From CBDAPI01 sp965248635 (GTDB lineage Bacteria > Acidobacteriota > UBA6911 > RPQK01 > CBDAPI01): DNA of 64,000 nucleotides. Shown piece after piece: positions 9,615 through 18,839 of this stretch. The notes under the pieces are model-generated. The model did not search any database, was not told the origin of the DNA, and worked only from the letters and a program-made list of their open reading frames with translations. How positions within the stretch are numbered: position 1 is the stretch's first letter; every line of letters begins with the position of its first letter. The DNA lies in NCBI GenBank assembly GCA_965248635.1, contig OZ252114.1, forward strand, positions 3,162,001-3,226,000, read 5' to 3'. Position numbers and translations under genes: made by a program.

Positions 9615-12476
9615 ATGCTAGACTGGTCTCTTTGGTTTATGCCGGAAAAGAGATCAGGAGAGAGTCCCATCACTGTTCGGGGGGCCGAACAGAACAACCT
9701 CAAGAACATCGACGTCACGATTCCTGACAACCGGCTCACTGTCATCACAGGAGTGAGCGGTTCGGGGAAATCCACCCTGGCCTTCGACATCCTCTACGCA
9801 GAGGGTCAGCGGCGTTATGTGGAGTCGCTGTCGGCCTACGCCAGACAGTTCCTGGAGAGACTCCAAAAACCCCGGGTCAAGGAGATCATCGGGATCCGTC
9901 CGGGAGTCTCCATCCGGCAGAAGAACACCACCCGAAACCCCCGCTCGACGGTCGGTACAGTTACGGAGATCTACGATTACCTGCGGCTCCTCTATGCTCG
10001 TGTGGGCCAGATCTGCTGCCGTTCCTGCCAGCGGCCGGTTCGACGTGATACTTCCGATCATGTCGTCGAGGAACTGTTGGAACTCCCGGAGGGAACGCGG
10101 CTGACACTCGTCTTTCCCTACGAACTCAGCAGATTGGACCTGAACAGTTATTCGAAGAGAGGACTGTCAGCCCCTGCGCTCGTGGAGAACCTGGTTCGAC
10201 ATGGCTACCATCGTCTGCTGCTGAATGCCGAGGAGCCCGGCAAGATCCTGCAGCTGCCGGGGCATGTGGCCCTCACTGAGAATCAGCTGAAGATGTCGCG
10301 GATCCTGATCGACCGGCTGGTGGTGGGTGCTGATGTCGCAGACCGACTGGCCGATTCGATCGAATCCTGCTTTGCCGAGGGAAACGGAGTCGTCGAAGTT
10401 CTGATGGCCGCTCCCAGCGGCTCCCCTGAGGTCCTGCACTTCAGTGAACGTCTTGAGTGCCAGTACTGCCAGATCAGTTACCGCGAGCTCGAACCGCGCC
10501 TTTTTTCCTTCAACAATCCTTACGGAGCCTGTCCCACCTGCCAGGGCTTTGGAAACACCATCAGCATCGATCCCGATCTGGTAGTCCCGGACTGGTCTGT
10601 CTCGATCAACGATGGCCCGGTCGCGCCCTTTACGAAGCCGAAGTACAAAGGCTTTCAAAGGCACCTGGTGGACTTCGTCCGGGATCAGGGGATCGACCCT
10701 GCAACAAGTTACGCTGACCTGCCGGATGCCGTCCGCACTCGGATCTGGGATGGGACGGATTCCTTTCCCGGCGTCAAGGGCTTCTTTCGCTATCTGGACC
10801 GCAAGAAGTACAAAATGCACGTCCGGATCCTGATCAGCCGCTACCGTGGTTACACCCGCTGTCCAGACTGCTCCGGCGAGCGACTCTGTCCCGACGCCCA
10901 GGACGTCACGGTCGGGGCACACCGGATCAGTCAGCTGACAGCATTTCCCATTGCCCGGCTCTGGGATTTCTTTGCCAATCTCGAACTGCCACCCGAGCAA
11001 CAGACGATCGCCCGCCAGTTGCACGAGCAAATCTCCAAGCGAGTTGAATTCCTGGTCAAAGTTGGTCTGGAGTACCTGACACTCGACCGCCTGACCTCCA
11101 CTCTGAGCGGTGGCGAAATGCAGAGAATCCACCTGGCTGCCTCGCTCGGATCTGCCCTGATCGGGACTCTCTATGTTCTGGACGAACCCACCGTGGGCCT
11201 GCATCCACGAGATGAGCTGAAGCTGATCCACATTCTCCGCCGGCTCAGAGATCTGGGAAACACCGTGGTGGTTGTGGAACATGAGCGGGAAATGATCAGT
11301 GCCGCCGATCAGATTATCGACATGGGGCCGGGAGCCGGCGAACTCGGTGGAGAAGTCGTTCACTCCGGAAACCTCCAGTCGTTGCTCGAGAATGCAAACT
11401 CGATCACCGGAAAATACCTCAGTCGGGAGCTACGTGTCCCCACGCCTGTGTTTCGCCGCTCCCTGAACCACCGCAGCCTGATCGTACGCGGAGCCCGGCA
11501 CAACAATCTCAAGAATCTCGAGGTAAAGATTCCCCTGGGACTGCTCACCTGCGTCACCGGTGTGTCCGGTTCGGGAAAGTCCACACTCGTGCAGGACGTT
11601 CTCTACGCGGGAATCAAGAAATTGCGACATGAATGGAAGGCGGAGGTCGGGGCTGTTGATTCCATCGAGGGTTGGGAGTTCCTCAGCGATATCCTGCTGG
11701 TCGACCAGTCGCCGATTGGAAAAACACCCCGCTCCAACCCGGTTACATATCTGAAAGCCTTTGACGACATCCGGAAGATCTTCGCCTCGTTAAGAGAAGC
11801 AAGAGCTCGCAACTTCGGTCCCGGTCACTTCTCTTTCAACGTCCCCGGGGGGCGCTGTGAGGTCTGTCAGGGGGCCGGGATCGAGACCATCGAGATGCAG
11901 TTTCTGGCTGACGTCCAGCTGGTCTGCGAAGAGTGTCGGGGCAAGCGTTACCAGAAGAAGCTCCTGGAAGTCAGCTACAAGGGAAAGAACATCGACCAGG
12001 TCCTAAGCCTGACGGTTTCCGAGGCCAGAAGGTTTTTTGCGGATCACACTGCACTGCTCCGAAAACTCCGCCAGCTCGAGGAAGTCGGCCTGGGCTATTT
12101 GAGATTGGGTCAACCCGCCACCACGCTCTCCGGCGGCGAGGCTCAGAGAATCAAGCTGGCATCCTATATGGCACGCCGGACGAAAGGGCACCCCCTCTTT
12201 ATTTTTGACGAGCCCACAACCGGGCTTCATTTTGACGACATCGGCAAACTGCTCCGTGCTTTCAACCGAATCACAGCCGCGGGAGGCTCAGTCATTGTGA
12301 TTGAGCACAACCTGGATGTCATAAAATGTGCAGACTGGATCATCGATCTCGGCCCGGAAGGCGGTGAACGGGGAGGGCGTCTGGTAGCCGAGGGGGCACC
12401 GGAAGCCATTGCGGCCAGTGAGAACTCTCACACCGGTCAGTTTCTGAGAAATATCCTCGAGGAAGAGAAACCATGA
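9615..12476 (+). CDS. uvrA: Excinuclease ABC subunit A
   Basis: 953 aa, normal for UvrA. It recognises bulky DNA lesions for nucleotide excision repair together with UvrB and UvrC. Two ABC ATPase modules are present: Walker A GVSGSGKST at about 46 and again at about 645, and two LSGGE signatures with LDEPTVGLH and FDEPTTGLH Walker B segments. Zinc-finger cysteines are seen in CQYC...CPTC and in CEVC...CEEC. An ATG eight codons downstream (9639) is a possible alternative start; no strong ribosome site decides between them. It is divergent from the propeller gene and overlaps ymdB by 4 nt. Confidence 0.96.
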   Translation: MLDWSLWFMPEKRSGESPITVRGAEQNNLKNIDVTIPDNRLTVITGVSGSGKSTLAFDILYAEGQRRYVESLSAYARQFLERLQKPRVKEIIGIRPGVSIRQKNTTRNPRSTVGTVTEIYDYLRLLYARVGQICCRSCQRPVRRDTSDHVVEELLELPEGTRLTLVFPYELSRLDLNSYSKRGLSAPALVENLVRHGYHRLLLNAEEPGKILQLPGHVALTENQLKMSRILIDRLVVGADVADRLADSIESCFAEGNGVVEVLMAAPSGSPEVLHFSERLECQYCQISYRELEPRLFSFNNPYGACPTCQGFGNTISIDPDLVVPDWSVSINDGPVAPFTKPKYKGFQRHLVDFVRDQGIDPATSYADLPDAVRTRIWDGTDSFPGVKGFFRYLDRKKYKMHVRILISRYRGYTRCPDCSGERLCPDAQDVTVGAHRISQLTAFPIARLWDFFANLELPPEQQTIARQLHEQISKRVEFLVKVGLEYLTLDRLTSTLSGGEMQRIHLAASLGSALIGTLYVLDEPTVGLHPRDELKLIHILRRLRDLGNTVVVVEHEREMISAADQIIDMGPGAGELGGEVVHSGNLQSLLENANSITGKYLSRELRVPTPVFRRSLNHRSLIVRGARHNNLKNLEVKIPLGLLTCVTGVSGSGKSTLVQDVLYAGIKKLRHEWKAEVGAVDSIEGWEFLSDILLVDQSPIGKTPRSNPVTYLKAFDDIRKIFASLREARARNFGPGHFSFNVPGGRCEVCQGAGIETIEMQFLADVQLVCEECRGKRYQKKLLEVSYKGKNIDQVLSLTVSEARRFFADHTALLRKLRQLEEVGLGYLRLGQPATTLSGGEAQRIKLASYMARRTKGHPLFIFDEPTTGLHFDDIGKLLRAFNRITAAGGSVIVIEHNLDVIKCADWIIDLGPEGGERGGRLVAEGAPEAIAASENSHTGQFLRNILEEEKP

Positions 12477-13252
12477 GGATTCTGTTCGTGGGCGATATTG
12501 TCGGAAAGGGAGGTCGTCGGGTGCTGCGCGAGCAGCTGGCCCGCCTTCAGTCCCTTCACCGTGTGGATTTCACGATTGTCAATGTGGAGAATGCAGCCGG
12601 TGGGTTCGGTCTGACGCCGAATCTTGCCCGCCAGATGTTTGACCTGGGAGTGGATGTCATGACCTCTGGCAACCACATCTGGGATCAGAAAGACATCTAC
12701 CCTTTCCTGGATCAAGAACCTCGCCTTCTGCGTCCTGCCAACTATCCAAATAGCCTGCCCGGAAAGGGCGTCTTGACAACTGACAGCTCGATTGGAATAC
12801 CGGTCGCTGTCATCAGTCTTCAGGGCAGGGTCTTCATGCCCAGTATCGATTGTCCATTTCAGGCCGCGGAACAAATTCTGGCACGCCTTCCGCAAGAAGT
12901 AACCGTGGTCGTTGTCGACTTTCACGCAGAGGCCACCTCGGAGAAGATGGCCATGGGATGGTTTCTGGATGGGAAGGTGTCCGCCCTGATCGGAACACAC
13001 ACACATGTACCCACGGCCGATGCCAGGGTTCTCCCCGGCGGAACCGCCTACATGACGGATGCGGGGATGAGCGGTTCCTATGAGTCGGTAATCGGCATGT
13101 CTCGGGAGCGGGCCATCGAACGATTCTTAACCGGCCTCCCGGGTCGCCTGCAGCCCGAGACGGCGCTGCCACAGTTGTCCTCTCTGGTCCTGGAGGTGGA
13201 TCCGGCTACCGGAAAGGCCAGGTCCATCGACTACCTCGGTCTGATCAGTTAG
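12473..13252 (+). CDS. ymdB: YmdB-type metallophosphoesterase (TIGR00282 family)
   Basis: 259 aa. It starts with MRILFVGDIVGKGGR, then NVENAAGGFG, SGNHIWDQ, and later DFHAEATSEK and IGTHTHVPTAD, the metal-binding set of this family. Bacillus YmdB hydrolyses 2',3'- and 3',5'-cyclic mononucleotides and affects biofilm formation and RNase Y. The ATG overlaps the uvrA stop (ATGA). It faces rny, whose stop lies 14 bp away on the other strand. In many bacteria rny and ymdB are neighbours in one operon; here they are convergent. Confidence 0.93.
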   Translation: MRILFVGDIVGKGGRRVLREQLARLQSLHRVDFTIVNVENAAGGFGLTPNLARQMFDLGVDVMTSGNHIWDQKDIYPFLDQEPRLLRPANYPNSLPGKGVLTTDSSIGIPVAVISLQGRVFMPSIDCPFQAAEQILARLPQEVTVVVVDFHAEATSEKMAMGWFLDGKVSALIGTHTHVPTADARVLPGGTAYMTDAGMSGSYESVIGMSRERAIERFLTGLPGRLQPETALPQLSSLVLEVDPATGKARSIDYLGLIS

Positions 13253-13265
13253 TCGAGGAACGCGG

Positions 13266-14828
13266 TTACTTGGCGTAGTCAACGGCTCTCATCTCACGGA
13301 TCACAGTAACCTTGATCTGGCCCGGGTATTTTACTTCCTTCTCGATCCTTTTCGCGATGTCTTTGCTGATCCAGAAGGCCTGCTCATCGGATACCTCGCT
13401 GCTCTCGACAATGATTCTGACTTCCCTCCCGGCCTGGATAGCAAAAGCCTTGGCGACACCCTGGAAAGAAGACGCGATCTCCTCCAGCTGCTCGAGGCGT
13501 CGGACATAGTTCTCCAACACCTCGCGCCTGGCCCCGGGTCTGGCTGCTGAAACCGCGTCGGCAGCCTGCACGAGTATGGCCTCAATCGTGTCGAACGGGA
13601 CATCAAAGTGGTGGGCCTCCACGGCATGAATCACTTCCGGAGCCTCGCCGTACTTCTTGACCAGTTCCAGGCCGAGTTGAAGGTGAGTTCCGGTGAGTTG
13701 CTGATCCACTGCCTTGCCGACGTCGTGAAGGAGGCCCCCGCGGACGCACACTCGGGTGTTCGCTCCGACCTCTTCCGACATCAGGCCCGCAAGAAAAGCG
13801 ACCTGGCGGCTGTGGGCCAGGGCATTCTGACCATAGCTGGTGCGATACTTGAGTCGTCCCACATGCACCAGAAGCTGCTGATGCATGTCATGGATACCGA
13901 GTTCGAAGGCAGTCTGCTCCCCTTCCACAAGCAGCGCCTTGTCCATCTCGTCCGAAACCTTGCTGACAACTTCCTCAATCCGCGCCGGATGAATGCGTCC
14001 GTCCTGGATCAGCTTCTCGATCGCCTGCCTGGCGATCTCCCGGCGCAGGGGATCAAAAGCCGACAGGATCACGGCCTCGGGGGTGTCATCCACGATCAGG
14101 TCCACCCCGGTAGCCTGTTCCAGGGCTCGAATATTCCGTCCCTCCCGACCGATGATGCGGCCTTTCATGTCATCGCTGGGAAGGTCTACAACCGAAACAG
14201 ACGATTCCACCACGTGCTCGGCGGCGCAGCGCTGGATCGCCTGTACGACGATCTTGCGGGCCGTAATCTCCGCTTTCTCACGGGCTTGGTCCTCGATTCT
14301 CCTGGCCAGCAGAGCGGCGTCGCCACGGGCCTCCTCCGCAATCGCACTCGAGAGCTTCCTCTTGGCCTCCTCCGCGGTGATCCCGGCGAGCGATTCCAGT
14401 CTTTGCACCTGCTCCATGCGCAATTCATTCAGCTCGCTTCTCAGGTTCTCTGCTTTTCGCTGCTCCAATTTAAGCTTCTCACGGGCGTCCTCCACCTCAC
14501 TCTGCTTCCGCTGGAAGGACTCCTCCTGACGCTGCAGAGACCTTCGAGTTTCCCTGGATTCTTTCTCAACAACTTCCAGGTCGCGCTTCTTGTCTCGAAT
14601 CTCAGACTCCGCATCGGTTCTCCAGCCCAGGATTTCTTCGCGGGCCTCCAGCAGCCGTTCTTTCTTGACTCGCTCGCCCTCTTCCAGAGCACCCTTGCGC
14701 AGTTCTTCTGCTCTGGCTTCAGCATCGGCCAGCTTGCCTTGGATGACTCGAGTTTTGAGATAGAACCAGATCAAGAAGGCAGCGCCCAGGACGACCGGGA
14801 TCAGCCATTCAGACGACGGATCCAACAT
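13266..14828 (-). CDS. rny: Ribonuclease Y
   Basis: 520 aa, exactly the usual length. N-terminal membrane anchor (about 8-25), then a long charged coiled coil (about 30-200). A KH RNA-binding domain carries GRIIGREGRNIRALE, and an HD phosphodiesterase domain carries HSRQVAFLAG, LLHDVGKAVD and AVEAHHFD. RNase Y is the membrane-bound endonuclease that starts mRNA decay. It lies directly downstream of the 6S RNA candidate and the zapA gene on the minus strand. Confidence 0.97.
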   Translation of the reverse strand: MLDPSSEWLIPVVLGAAFLIWFYLKTRVIQGKLADAEARAEELRKGALEEGERVKKERLLEAREEILGWRTDAESEIRDKKRDLEVVEKESRETRRSLQRQEESFQRKQSEVEDAREKLKLEQRKAENLRSELNELRMEQVQRLESLAGITAEEAKRKLSSAIAEEARGDAALLARRIEDQAREKAEITARKIVVQAIQRCAAEHVVESSVSVVDLPSDDMKGRIIGREGRNIRALEQATGVDLIVDDTPEAVILSAFDPLRREIARQAIEKLIQDGRIHPARIEEVVSKVSDEMDKALLVEGEQTAFELGIHDMHQQLLVHVGRLKYRTSYGQNALAHSRQVAFLAGLMSEEVGANTRVCVRGGLLHDVGKAVDQQLTGTHLQLGLELVKKYGEAPEVIHAVEAHHFDVPFDTIEAILVQAADAVSAARPGARREVLENYVRRLEQLEEIASSFQGVAKAFAIQAGREVRIIVESSEVSDEQAFWISKDIAKRIEKEVKYPGQIKVTVIREMRAVDYAK

Positions 14829-14856
14829 AACAACTCTCCATGGGAGGGCCTGTTGG

Positions 14857-15050
14857 GAAAAAAAGAAGCGCCCTGCTCAGCCGTGTGGCCGTGAAGATTG
14901 AACCTGCACCAAGCAGGTGGGAAATCTACCCTCGACTGCGCACAGTCGCGGGACGCGAAATCCCAAGTAGAAACTGTTGGCTCAATTTCTACTGAACCAT
15001 CACGGGCCTCGCAGGGAGCAAGGAAGTGTATCCCAGGCTCGCGAGCGGCG
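14857..15050 (-). ncRNA. ssrS: Candidate 6S RNA
   Basis: This gap of about 220 bp between zapA and rny has no ORF but much pairing potential. The ends can form a closing stem: GCC, GCTC and AGCC at the 5' side pair with GGCT, GAGC and GGGC at the 3' side. The next internal stem is GGCC(C)GTGA with TTCACGGCC. Inside are strong hairpins at 14934-14947 (GACTG/CAGTC) and 14902-14918 (ACCTGC/GCAGGT). A T-rich run ends the element. 6S RNA follows zapA in many bacteria, and its rod-like fold with a 3'-side bubble hairpin fits. It would bind housekeeping RNA polymerase. A different structured RNA is possible. Confidence 0.65.
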
Positions 15051-15368
15051 TCAACTTGAGTTCACCTCTTGAAACGGCGAAGTCAGAAGCTCTGTGAGGC
15101 GGCTGGTGGACTCCGAAACACGACGCTCGAATTGCTCCAGTTCCTCACGTGACGAGAGGTAATCGTCAGCGATGTTCAAAGCCGCCAGAATAGCGATCTT
15201 CAAGGTATCCACGGTAAGAGTCTGCTCGACCAGTTCCGACATCTTCTCATCGACGTATCTGGCCAGCTCGTGAACGTATTCCGGATTGTCTCCGCTTCGG
15301 ACCCGAAAGGTCTGATCGAAGATCGTTACCGTGGTTACCTGTTCCTGTACCGGTTCCATGTGGGTCAC
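15051..15368 (-). CDS. zapA: Cell division protein ZapA
   Basis: 105 aa. N-terminal beta-rich domain with the family pattern TIFDQTFRVRSGDNPEYVHELARYVDEKM, then a helical coiled coil with LAALNIADDYL. ZapA crosslinks FtsZ filaments at the division ring. It follows a ZapB-like coiled-coil gene by 22 bp. The 6S RNA candidate starts directly at its stop codon, so the RNA may be processed from, or initiated inside, the zapA transcript. Confidence 0.9.
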   Translation of the reverse strand: MTHMEPVQEQVTTVTIFDQTFRVRSGDNPEYVHELARYVDEKMSELVEQTLTVDTLKIAILAALNIADDYLSSREELEQFERRVSESTSRLTELLTSPFQEVNSS

Positions 15369-15390
15369 CTGGCTGGTCCCCAGCTTTCGG

Positions 15391-15654
15391 CTAGCCCTGA
15401 TCCTTTTCCAGGGTAGCCAACGAGTTCAGCATTCTCTCGACACTGGACAGAGCCTTTTTCCGATCCTTTTCCAGTAACTTCACCTGATCACACTTTCCAC
15501 GAAAATCCCTTTCAAGCACCTCCAAATCCTGTTGCAATTCGGTTACCTGCCGCCTGAGATTCAGGTTATCTTCGCGGATACTGCGAAACCGTTCAACAAG
15601 TTGAACGGCGACCTCTTCAACTTCAGTGAGGATTGTCTTCTCAGCAACCGACAT
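15391..15654 (-). CDS. Small coiled-coil protein, ZapB-like
   Basis: 87 aa from the ATG at 15654 (MSVAEKTIL), which lies 10 nt after the pheT stop; the longer upstream frame is unlikely. Almost the entire protein is heptad coiled coil, rich in Leu, Glu, Arg and Lys (VQLVERFRSIREDNLNLRRQ). Position between pheT and zapA and its length match the ZapB-like division proteins that pair with ZapA. Coiled coils are weak family evidence, so the function rests mainly on context. Confidence 0.75.
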   Translation of the reverse strand: MSVAEKTILTEVEEVAVQLVERFRSIREDNLNLRRQVTELQQDLEVLERDFRGKCDQVKLLEKDRKKALSSVERMLNSLATLEKDQG

Positions 15655-15664
15655 GGGCAGCAAG

Positions 15665-17719
15665 TTACGAACGAGCCTCAATGCGAAAACGAGCGGACAA
15701 TTCAGCAAACACCTGCTGGCTGAATCCGTTCGCCTCGTCTTGCGTCAAGGTCCGTTCCAGGTTTGCGAAAGTTAGCCTTACAGTCAGGCTAATCTTTCCG
15801 ACGGGAAGCTTTAGGCCTCGATAGAGATCAATCAGATGAACACCCCGAAGTTCGGGGATATTCAATTGTTGAGCAACTTCTTCAATTCTATCGAAATCAA
15901 TCCCCGTGTCAACCACGAAGGAGAGATCGGATTCCACAGACGGGTATTTCTGGATTTCCTGAAAACTTGGGTCCAGCAAGGGTTTACTGTAAAACGGATC
16001 AAGTGATAACTCGGCTACGACCAGCGGCTTCGAAATGCGCAGAGGATGCCGCAAGTGAGCCGCAAGTGTTCCCAGGAGCCCCACCTCCCGGCCGTCCAGT
16101 TCCACCGAGATTCCGCTCCCTTCCTCGAGAAACATCCGCTCCGTCTTTCGATATCTGACAGTCCCGCCCAATCCGTAGGTCAGAGAAGACACCACGCCCT
16201 TTAGATGGAAAAGAGAGAAGACCCGATCGTCCCCTGGACTTTGCCAGTGAAGGGCATGACTCAGGCCGGTGGCCGCCAGCCCCAGGCGGGTTTCCTCGGC
16301 AATCCCCTGAGAGGCCATTCGGAAGACCTTCCCCAGTTCGAATAGCTTGACTTGCGTTCTTCCACGATAGGTGTTGCGCCGGATCGACTCCACAAGACCG
16401 GGCAGCAGACCCTTCCGCAAATGGGTATGTTCCTCGGTGAGCGGGTTTTCCACCGCCACCATGTCGGTCGGCTCCTCCCAGAAGCCTTTTTCCCTTTCGG
16501 GATCCGTGAAAGCCACATTGATCGCCTCCGAAAAACCCTGTCCGACCAGGAGCTCAATCAGAGGACGCTGTTTTTTCCTGGTTGAAAGGAACGCTCCAGT
16601 TCCCTTGCTGACGGGAAAAGTACTCTCAACTCGATCATAGCCGTGGTGACGCAGCACTTCTTCGACGAGGTCGGCTTCCAGGGCAACATCACCGCGGAAG
16701 CCCGGCGGTACCACCTCCCAGTCGCCGCCCTCTCCATCCACTTCGAATCCCAGGAAACCCAGAATTCTCTCGACTTTTTCGTCCTCGATATCAATGCCGG
16801 TGACCTGGCGGATGCGTCCGGAAGTCAGAGGGATAGCGGTCCTTTGAATCGGCTCTGGATACTCGTCGAGCACCGGGCCCCGACAGTGGGAACCTACGGC
16901 GATCTCCTCGATCATGCGGCTGGCCAGGTGGAGACCCAGGGGCGGCAGATCCGGATCACTGCCCCGCTCAAAGCGATAGGAGGCCTCCGTACTGACTCCC
17001 AGTCGCTTGGAGGTGCGGCGTACCTGGAGAGGACTGAAGTAGGCGCTCTCCAGGAGGACAGTCGATGTTTCTCCGCTGACTTCATTCTCGAGACCTCCCA
17101 TGACCCCGGCGACCGCCACCGGCTGCCTGGCATCACAGATCATCAGCATCTCGTTGTCCAGCTCCCGCTCTTCACCGTCCAGAGTCTTCATTCTTTCGCC
17201 GGGCCGAGACCTGCGAACCAGGATCGATCCTCCTTCCAGCCGCTCGAAATCAAATGCATGAAGGGGTTGCCCGATGTGGAGCATGACATAATTCGTAATG
17301 TCGACGACGTTGTTGATGGGCCTCTGCCCCAGACCCTCCAGCCGCTGCTGCAACCAGCCGGGCGAGCTCTCCACCTTGACGTTTTCAATCAGGCGTGCGG
17401 TGTATCGAGGGCACAGGTCGATATCCTGAATCGCGACCGACGCCGGGTTCTCTTGATCCCCTCCCGGCGGAGGAGTCAAATCGGGAAGCTGCAGCGTCAC
17501 TCCGTAATGAGCACCGAGTTCCCGGGCAATACCCCGGTGATTCAGACAATCCGGCCGGTTGGCATGAATCTCGAGGTCATACACAACGTCCTGGCCGTAC
17601 TCCTCCCAATCTTCCAAGGCAAACCCGATCCGGGCCAGGGCGATCGCAACCTCATCCGGAGATCGGTCTTCAGCCCTCAGGTCGAGAAAGTCACAAAGCC
17701 AATTGTAAGAGACCTTCAT
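15665..17719 (-). CDS. pheT: Phenylalanyl-tRNA synthetase beta subunit, short form
   Basis: 684 aa, about 110 shorter than the E. coli subunit. It has the B3/4 editing domain, B5 domain (GFRGDVALEADLVEEVLRH), the catalytic-like domain and a C-terminal anticodon-binding FDX-ACB domain (QEIQKYPSVESDLSFVVD). The N-terminus goes from SYNWLCDFLDL directly to DLEIHANRPDCLNHRGIARE, so the EMAP-type tRNA-binding domain that normally sits there is absent. It lies 64 bp downstream of pheS, with a perfect 11-bp hairpin repeat in that gap. Confidence 0.95.
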   Translation of the reverse strand: MKVSYNWLCDFLDLRAEDRSPDEVAIALARIGFALEDWEEYGQDVVYDLEIHANRPDCLNHRGIARELGAHYGVTLQLPDLTPPPGGDQENPASVAIQDIDLCPRYTARLIENVKVESSPGWLQQRLEGLGQRPINNVVDITNYVMLHIGQPLHAFDFERLEGGSILVRRSRPGERMKTLDGEERELDNEMLMICDARQPVAVAGVMGGLENEVSGETSTVLLESAYFSPLQVRRTSKRLGVSTEASYRFERGSDPDLPPLGLHLASRMIEEIAVGSHCRGPVLDEYPEPIQRTAIPLTSGRIRQVTGIDIEDEKVERILGFLGFEVDGEGGDWEVVPPGFRGDVALEADLVEEVLRHHGYDRVESTFPVSKGTGAFLSTRKKQRPLIELLVGQGFSEAINVAFTDPEREKGFWEEPTDMVAVENPLTEEHTHLRKGLLPGLVESIRRNTYRGRTQVKLFELGKVFRMASQGIAEETRLGLAATGLSHALHWQSPGDDRVFSLFHLKGVVSSLTYGLGGTVRYRKTERMFLEEGSGISVELDGREVGLLGTLAAHLRHPLRISKPLVVAELSLDPFYSKPLLDPSFQEIQKYPSVESDLSFVVDTGIDFDRIEEVAQQLNIPELRGVHLIDLYRGLKLPVGKISLTVRLTFANLERTLTQDEANGFSQQVFAELSARFRIEARS

Positions 17720-17737
17720 GGAGTGGCCTTTTCACTA

Positions 17738-17767
17738 GCAGCCCGTGGTGAAAGTCCCACGGGCTGC
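17738..17767. repeat. REP-like repeat, copy C (minimal hairpin)
   Basis: A perfect 11-bp stem, GCAGCCCGTGG/CCACGGGCTGC, with loop TGAAAGTC. It equals the outer arms and the GTGAAAG strand of copies A and B with the middle of about 40 bp missing. It lies in the pheS-pheT gap. Without a T-run it is not an obvious terminator. Confidence 0.7.
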
Positions 17768-17783
17768 CACAACGGTCGACGCT

Positions 17784-18803
17784 TCAAAACTGCTTCAGGA
17801 ACCGCATATCGTTCTCGAAAAGCAGACGCATATCATGAATCTGGTACTTGAGCAGGGCCAGTCGATCAATCCCCATTCCCCATGCAAACCCGGTGTAGCG
17901 TCGGGGGTCGTATCCGACTTTCTCAAACAGCCGGGGATGAACCATGCCGGCTCCCAGAACTTCGATCCAGCCCGTCCGCTTACACACCCGACACCCCTCA
18001 CCCTTGCAGAAGGGGCAACTGATATCCACTTCTGCGCCGGGCTCCACAAAGGGAAAATAGCTAGGACGCAGTCGAATCTCGGTCGTCTTCAGGAATAGTG
18101 CTTTGAGGAACATCTCGAGTGTTCCCTTGAGATCGGCGAAGGTAATACCTTCGTCCACAACCAGTGCTTCCAGTTGATGAAACATCGGGCTGTGGGTGGC
18201 ATCTACGGCGTCGCGTCGGAAGACCCTGCCCGGAACGGCAATGCGAAGAGGCGGCGTCCGCTGCTCCATCGTCCGGATCTGCACCGGTGAGGTATGGGTT
18301 CGTAAGAGCATTCGCCCCGGGAGGTAGAAAGTGTCTTGACTGTCCCTGGCCGGGTGTCCCTCCGGAATATTCAGGGCTTCAAAGTTGTAGTACTCAGACT
18401 CAACCTCCGGTCCGCCAATGAGTTCGAAGCCCATTCCGACGCAGATCTCCTCCATCTCTCGGGCCAGTCTTCGCAGAGGATGGATGTGACCGACTTCCAC
18501 GGGGACTTCCGGAAGAGTTCTGTCCAGCCTCTCGTCGCCGGAGACTGCCTCTGTTATTTCCAGCTCTCCCTTGCGGCCGGCCAGGGCCTCCTGTACCCGC
18601 CGCCGGAGGTCGTTGAGCGCCTGTCCAATAGCCGGGCGATCTTCTTTCGGAGCGCTTCCGAGGCCACGCAACTGCAGCGTAACGCGGCCCCGCTGGCGAC
18701 TCAGATACTTGTCTCGGACTTCAGCCAGATCCCGAAGAGAGCCCGCTCTGGAAAGATCGTCGGCGAACTGTCGCCAAATCTCCTCGACCCGATCTGATTG
18801 CAT
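17784..18803 (-). CDS. pheS: Phenylalanyl-tRNA synthetase alpha subunit
   Basis: 339 aa. An N-terminal coiled coil is followed by the class II catalytic core with motif 2 (LLRTHTSPVQIRTM), the segment GRVFRRDAVDATH and motif 3 (GFAWGMGIDRLALLKY). A CPFCKGEGCRVCKRTGW cysteine cluster is also typical of bacterial PheS. It is the catalytic subunit of the alpha2-beta2 enzyme. Order rplT-pheS-pheT is the standard bacterial one. Confidence 0.97.
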   Translation of the reverse strand: MQSDRVEEIWRQFADDLSRAGSLRDLAEVRDKYLSRQRGRVTLQLRGLGSAPKEDRPAIGQALNDLRRRVQEALAGRKGELEITEAVSGDERLDRTLPEVPVEVGHIHPLRRLAREMEEICVGMGFELIGGPEVESEYYNFEALNIPEGHPARDSQDTFYLPGRMLLRTHTSPVQIRTMEQRTPPLRIAVPGRVFRRDAVDATHSPMFHQLEALVVDEGITFADLKGTLEMFLKALFLKTTEIRLRPSYFPFVEPGAEVDISCPFCKGEGCRVCKRTGWIEVLGAGMVHPRLFEKVGYDPRRYTGFAWGMGIDRLALLKYQIHDMRLLFENDMRFLKQF

Positions 18804-18839
18804 GGCTCGGAGTGGAAGTACTAAGGAGGTGAATGCCTC

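Noticed and set aside
10167..11363. 398-codon minus-strand ORF opposite uvrA
   Set aside because: Antisense shadow of a highly conserved gene; no ribosome site or recognisable motif.
16643..17851. 402-codon plus-strand ORF opposite pheT
   Set aside because: Shadow of pheT.
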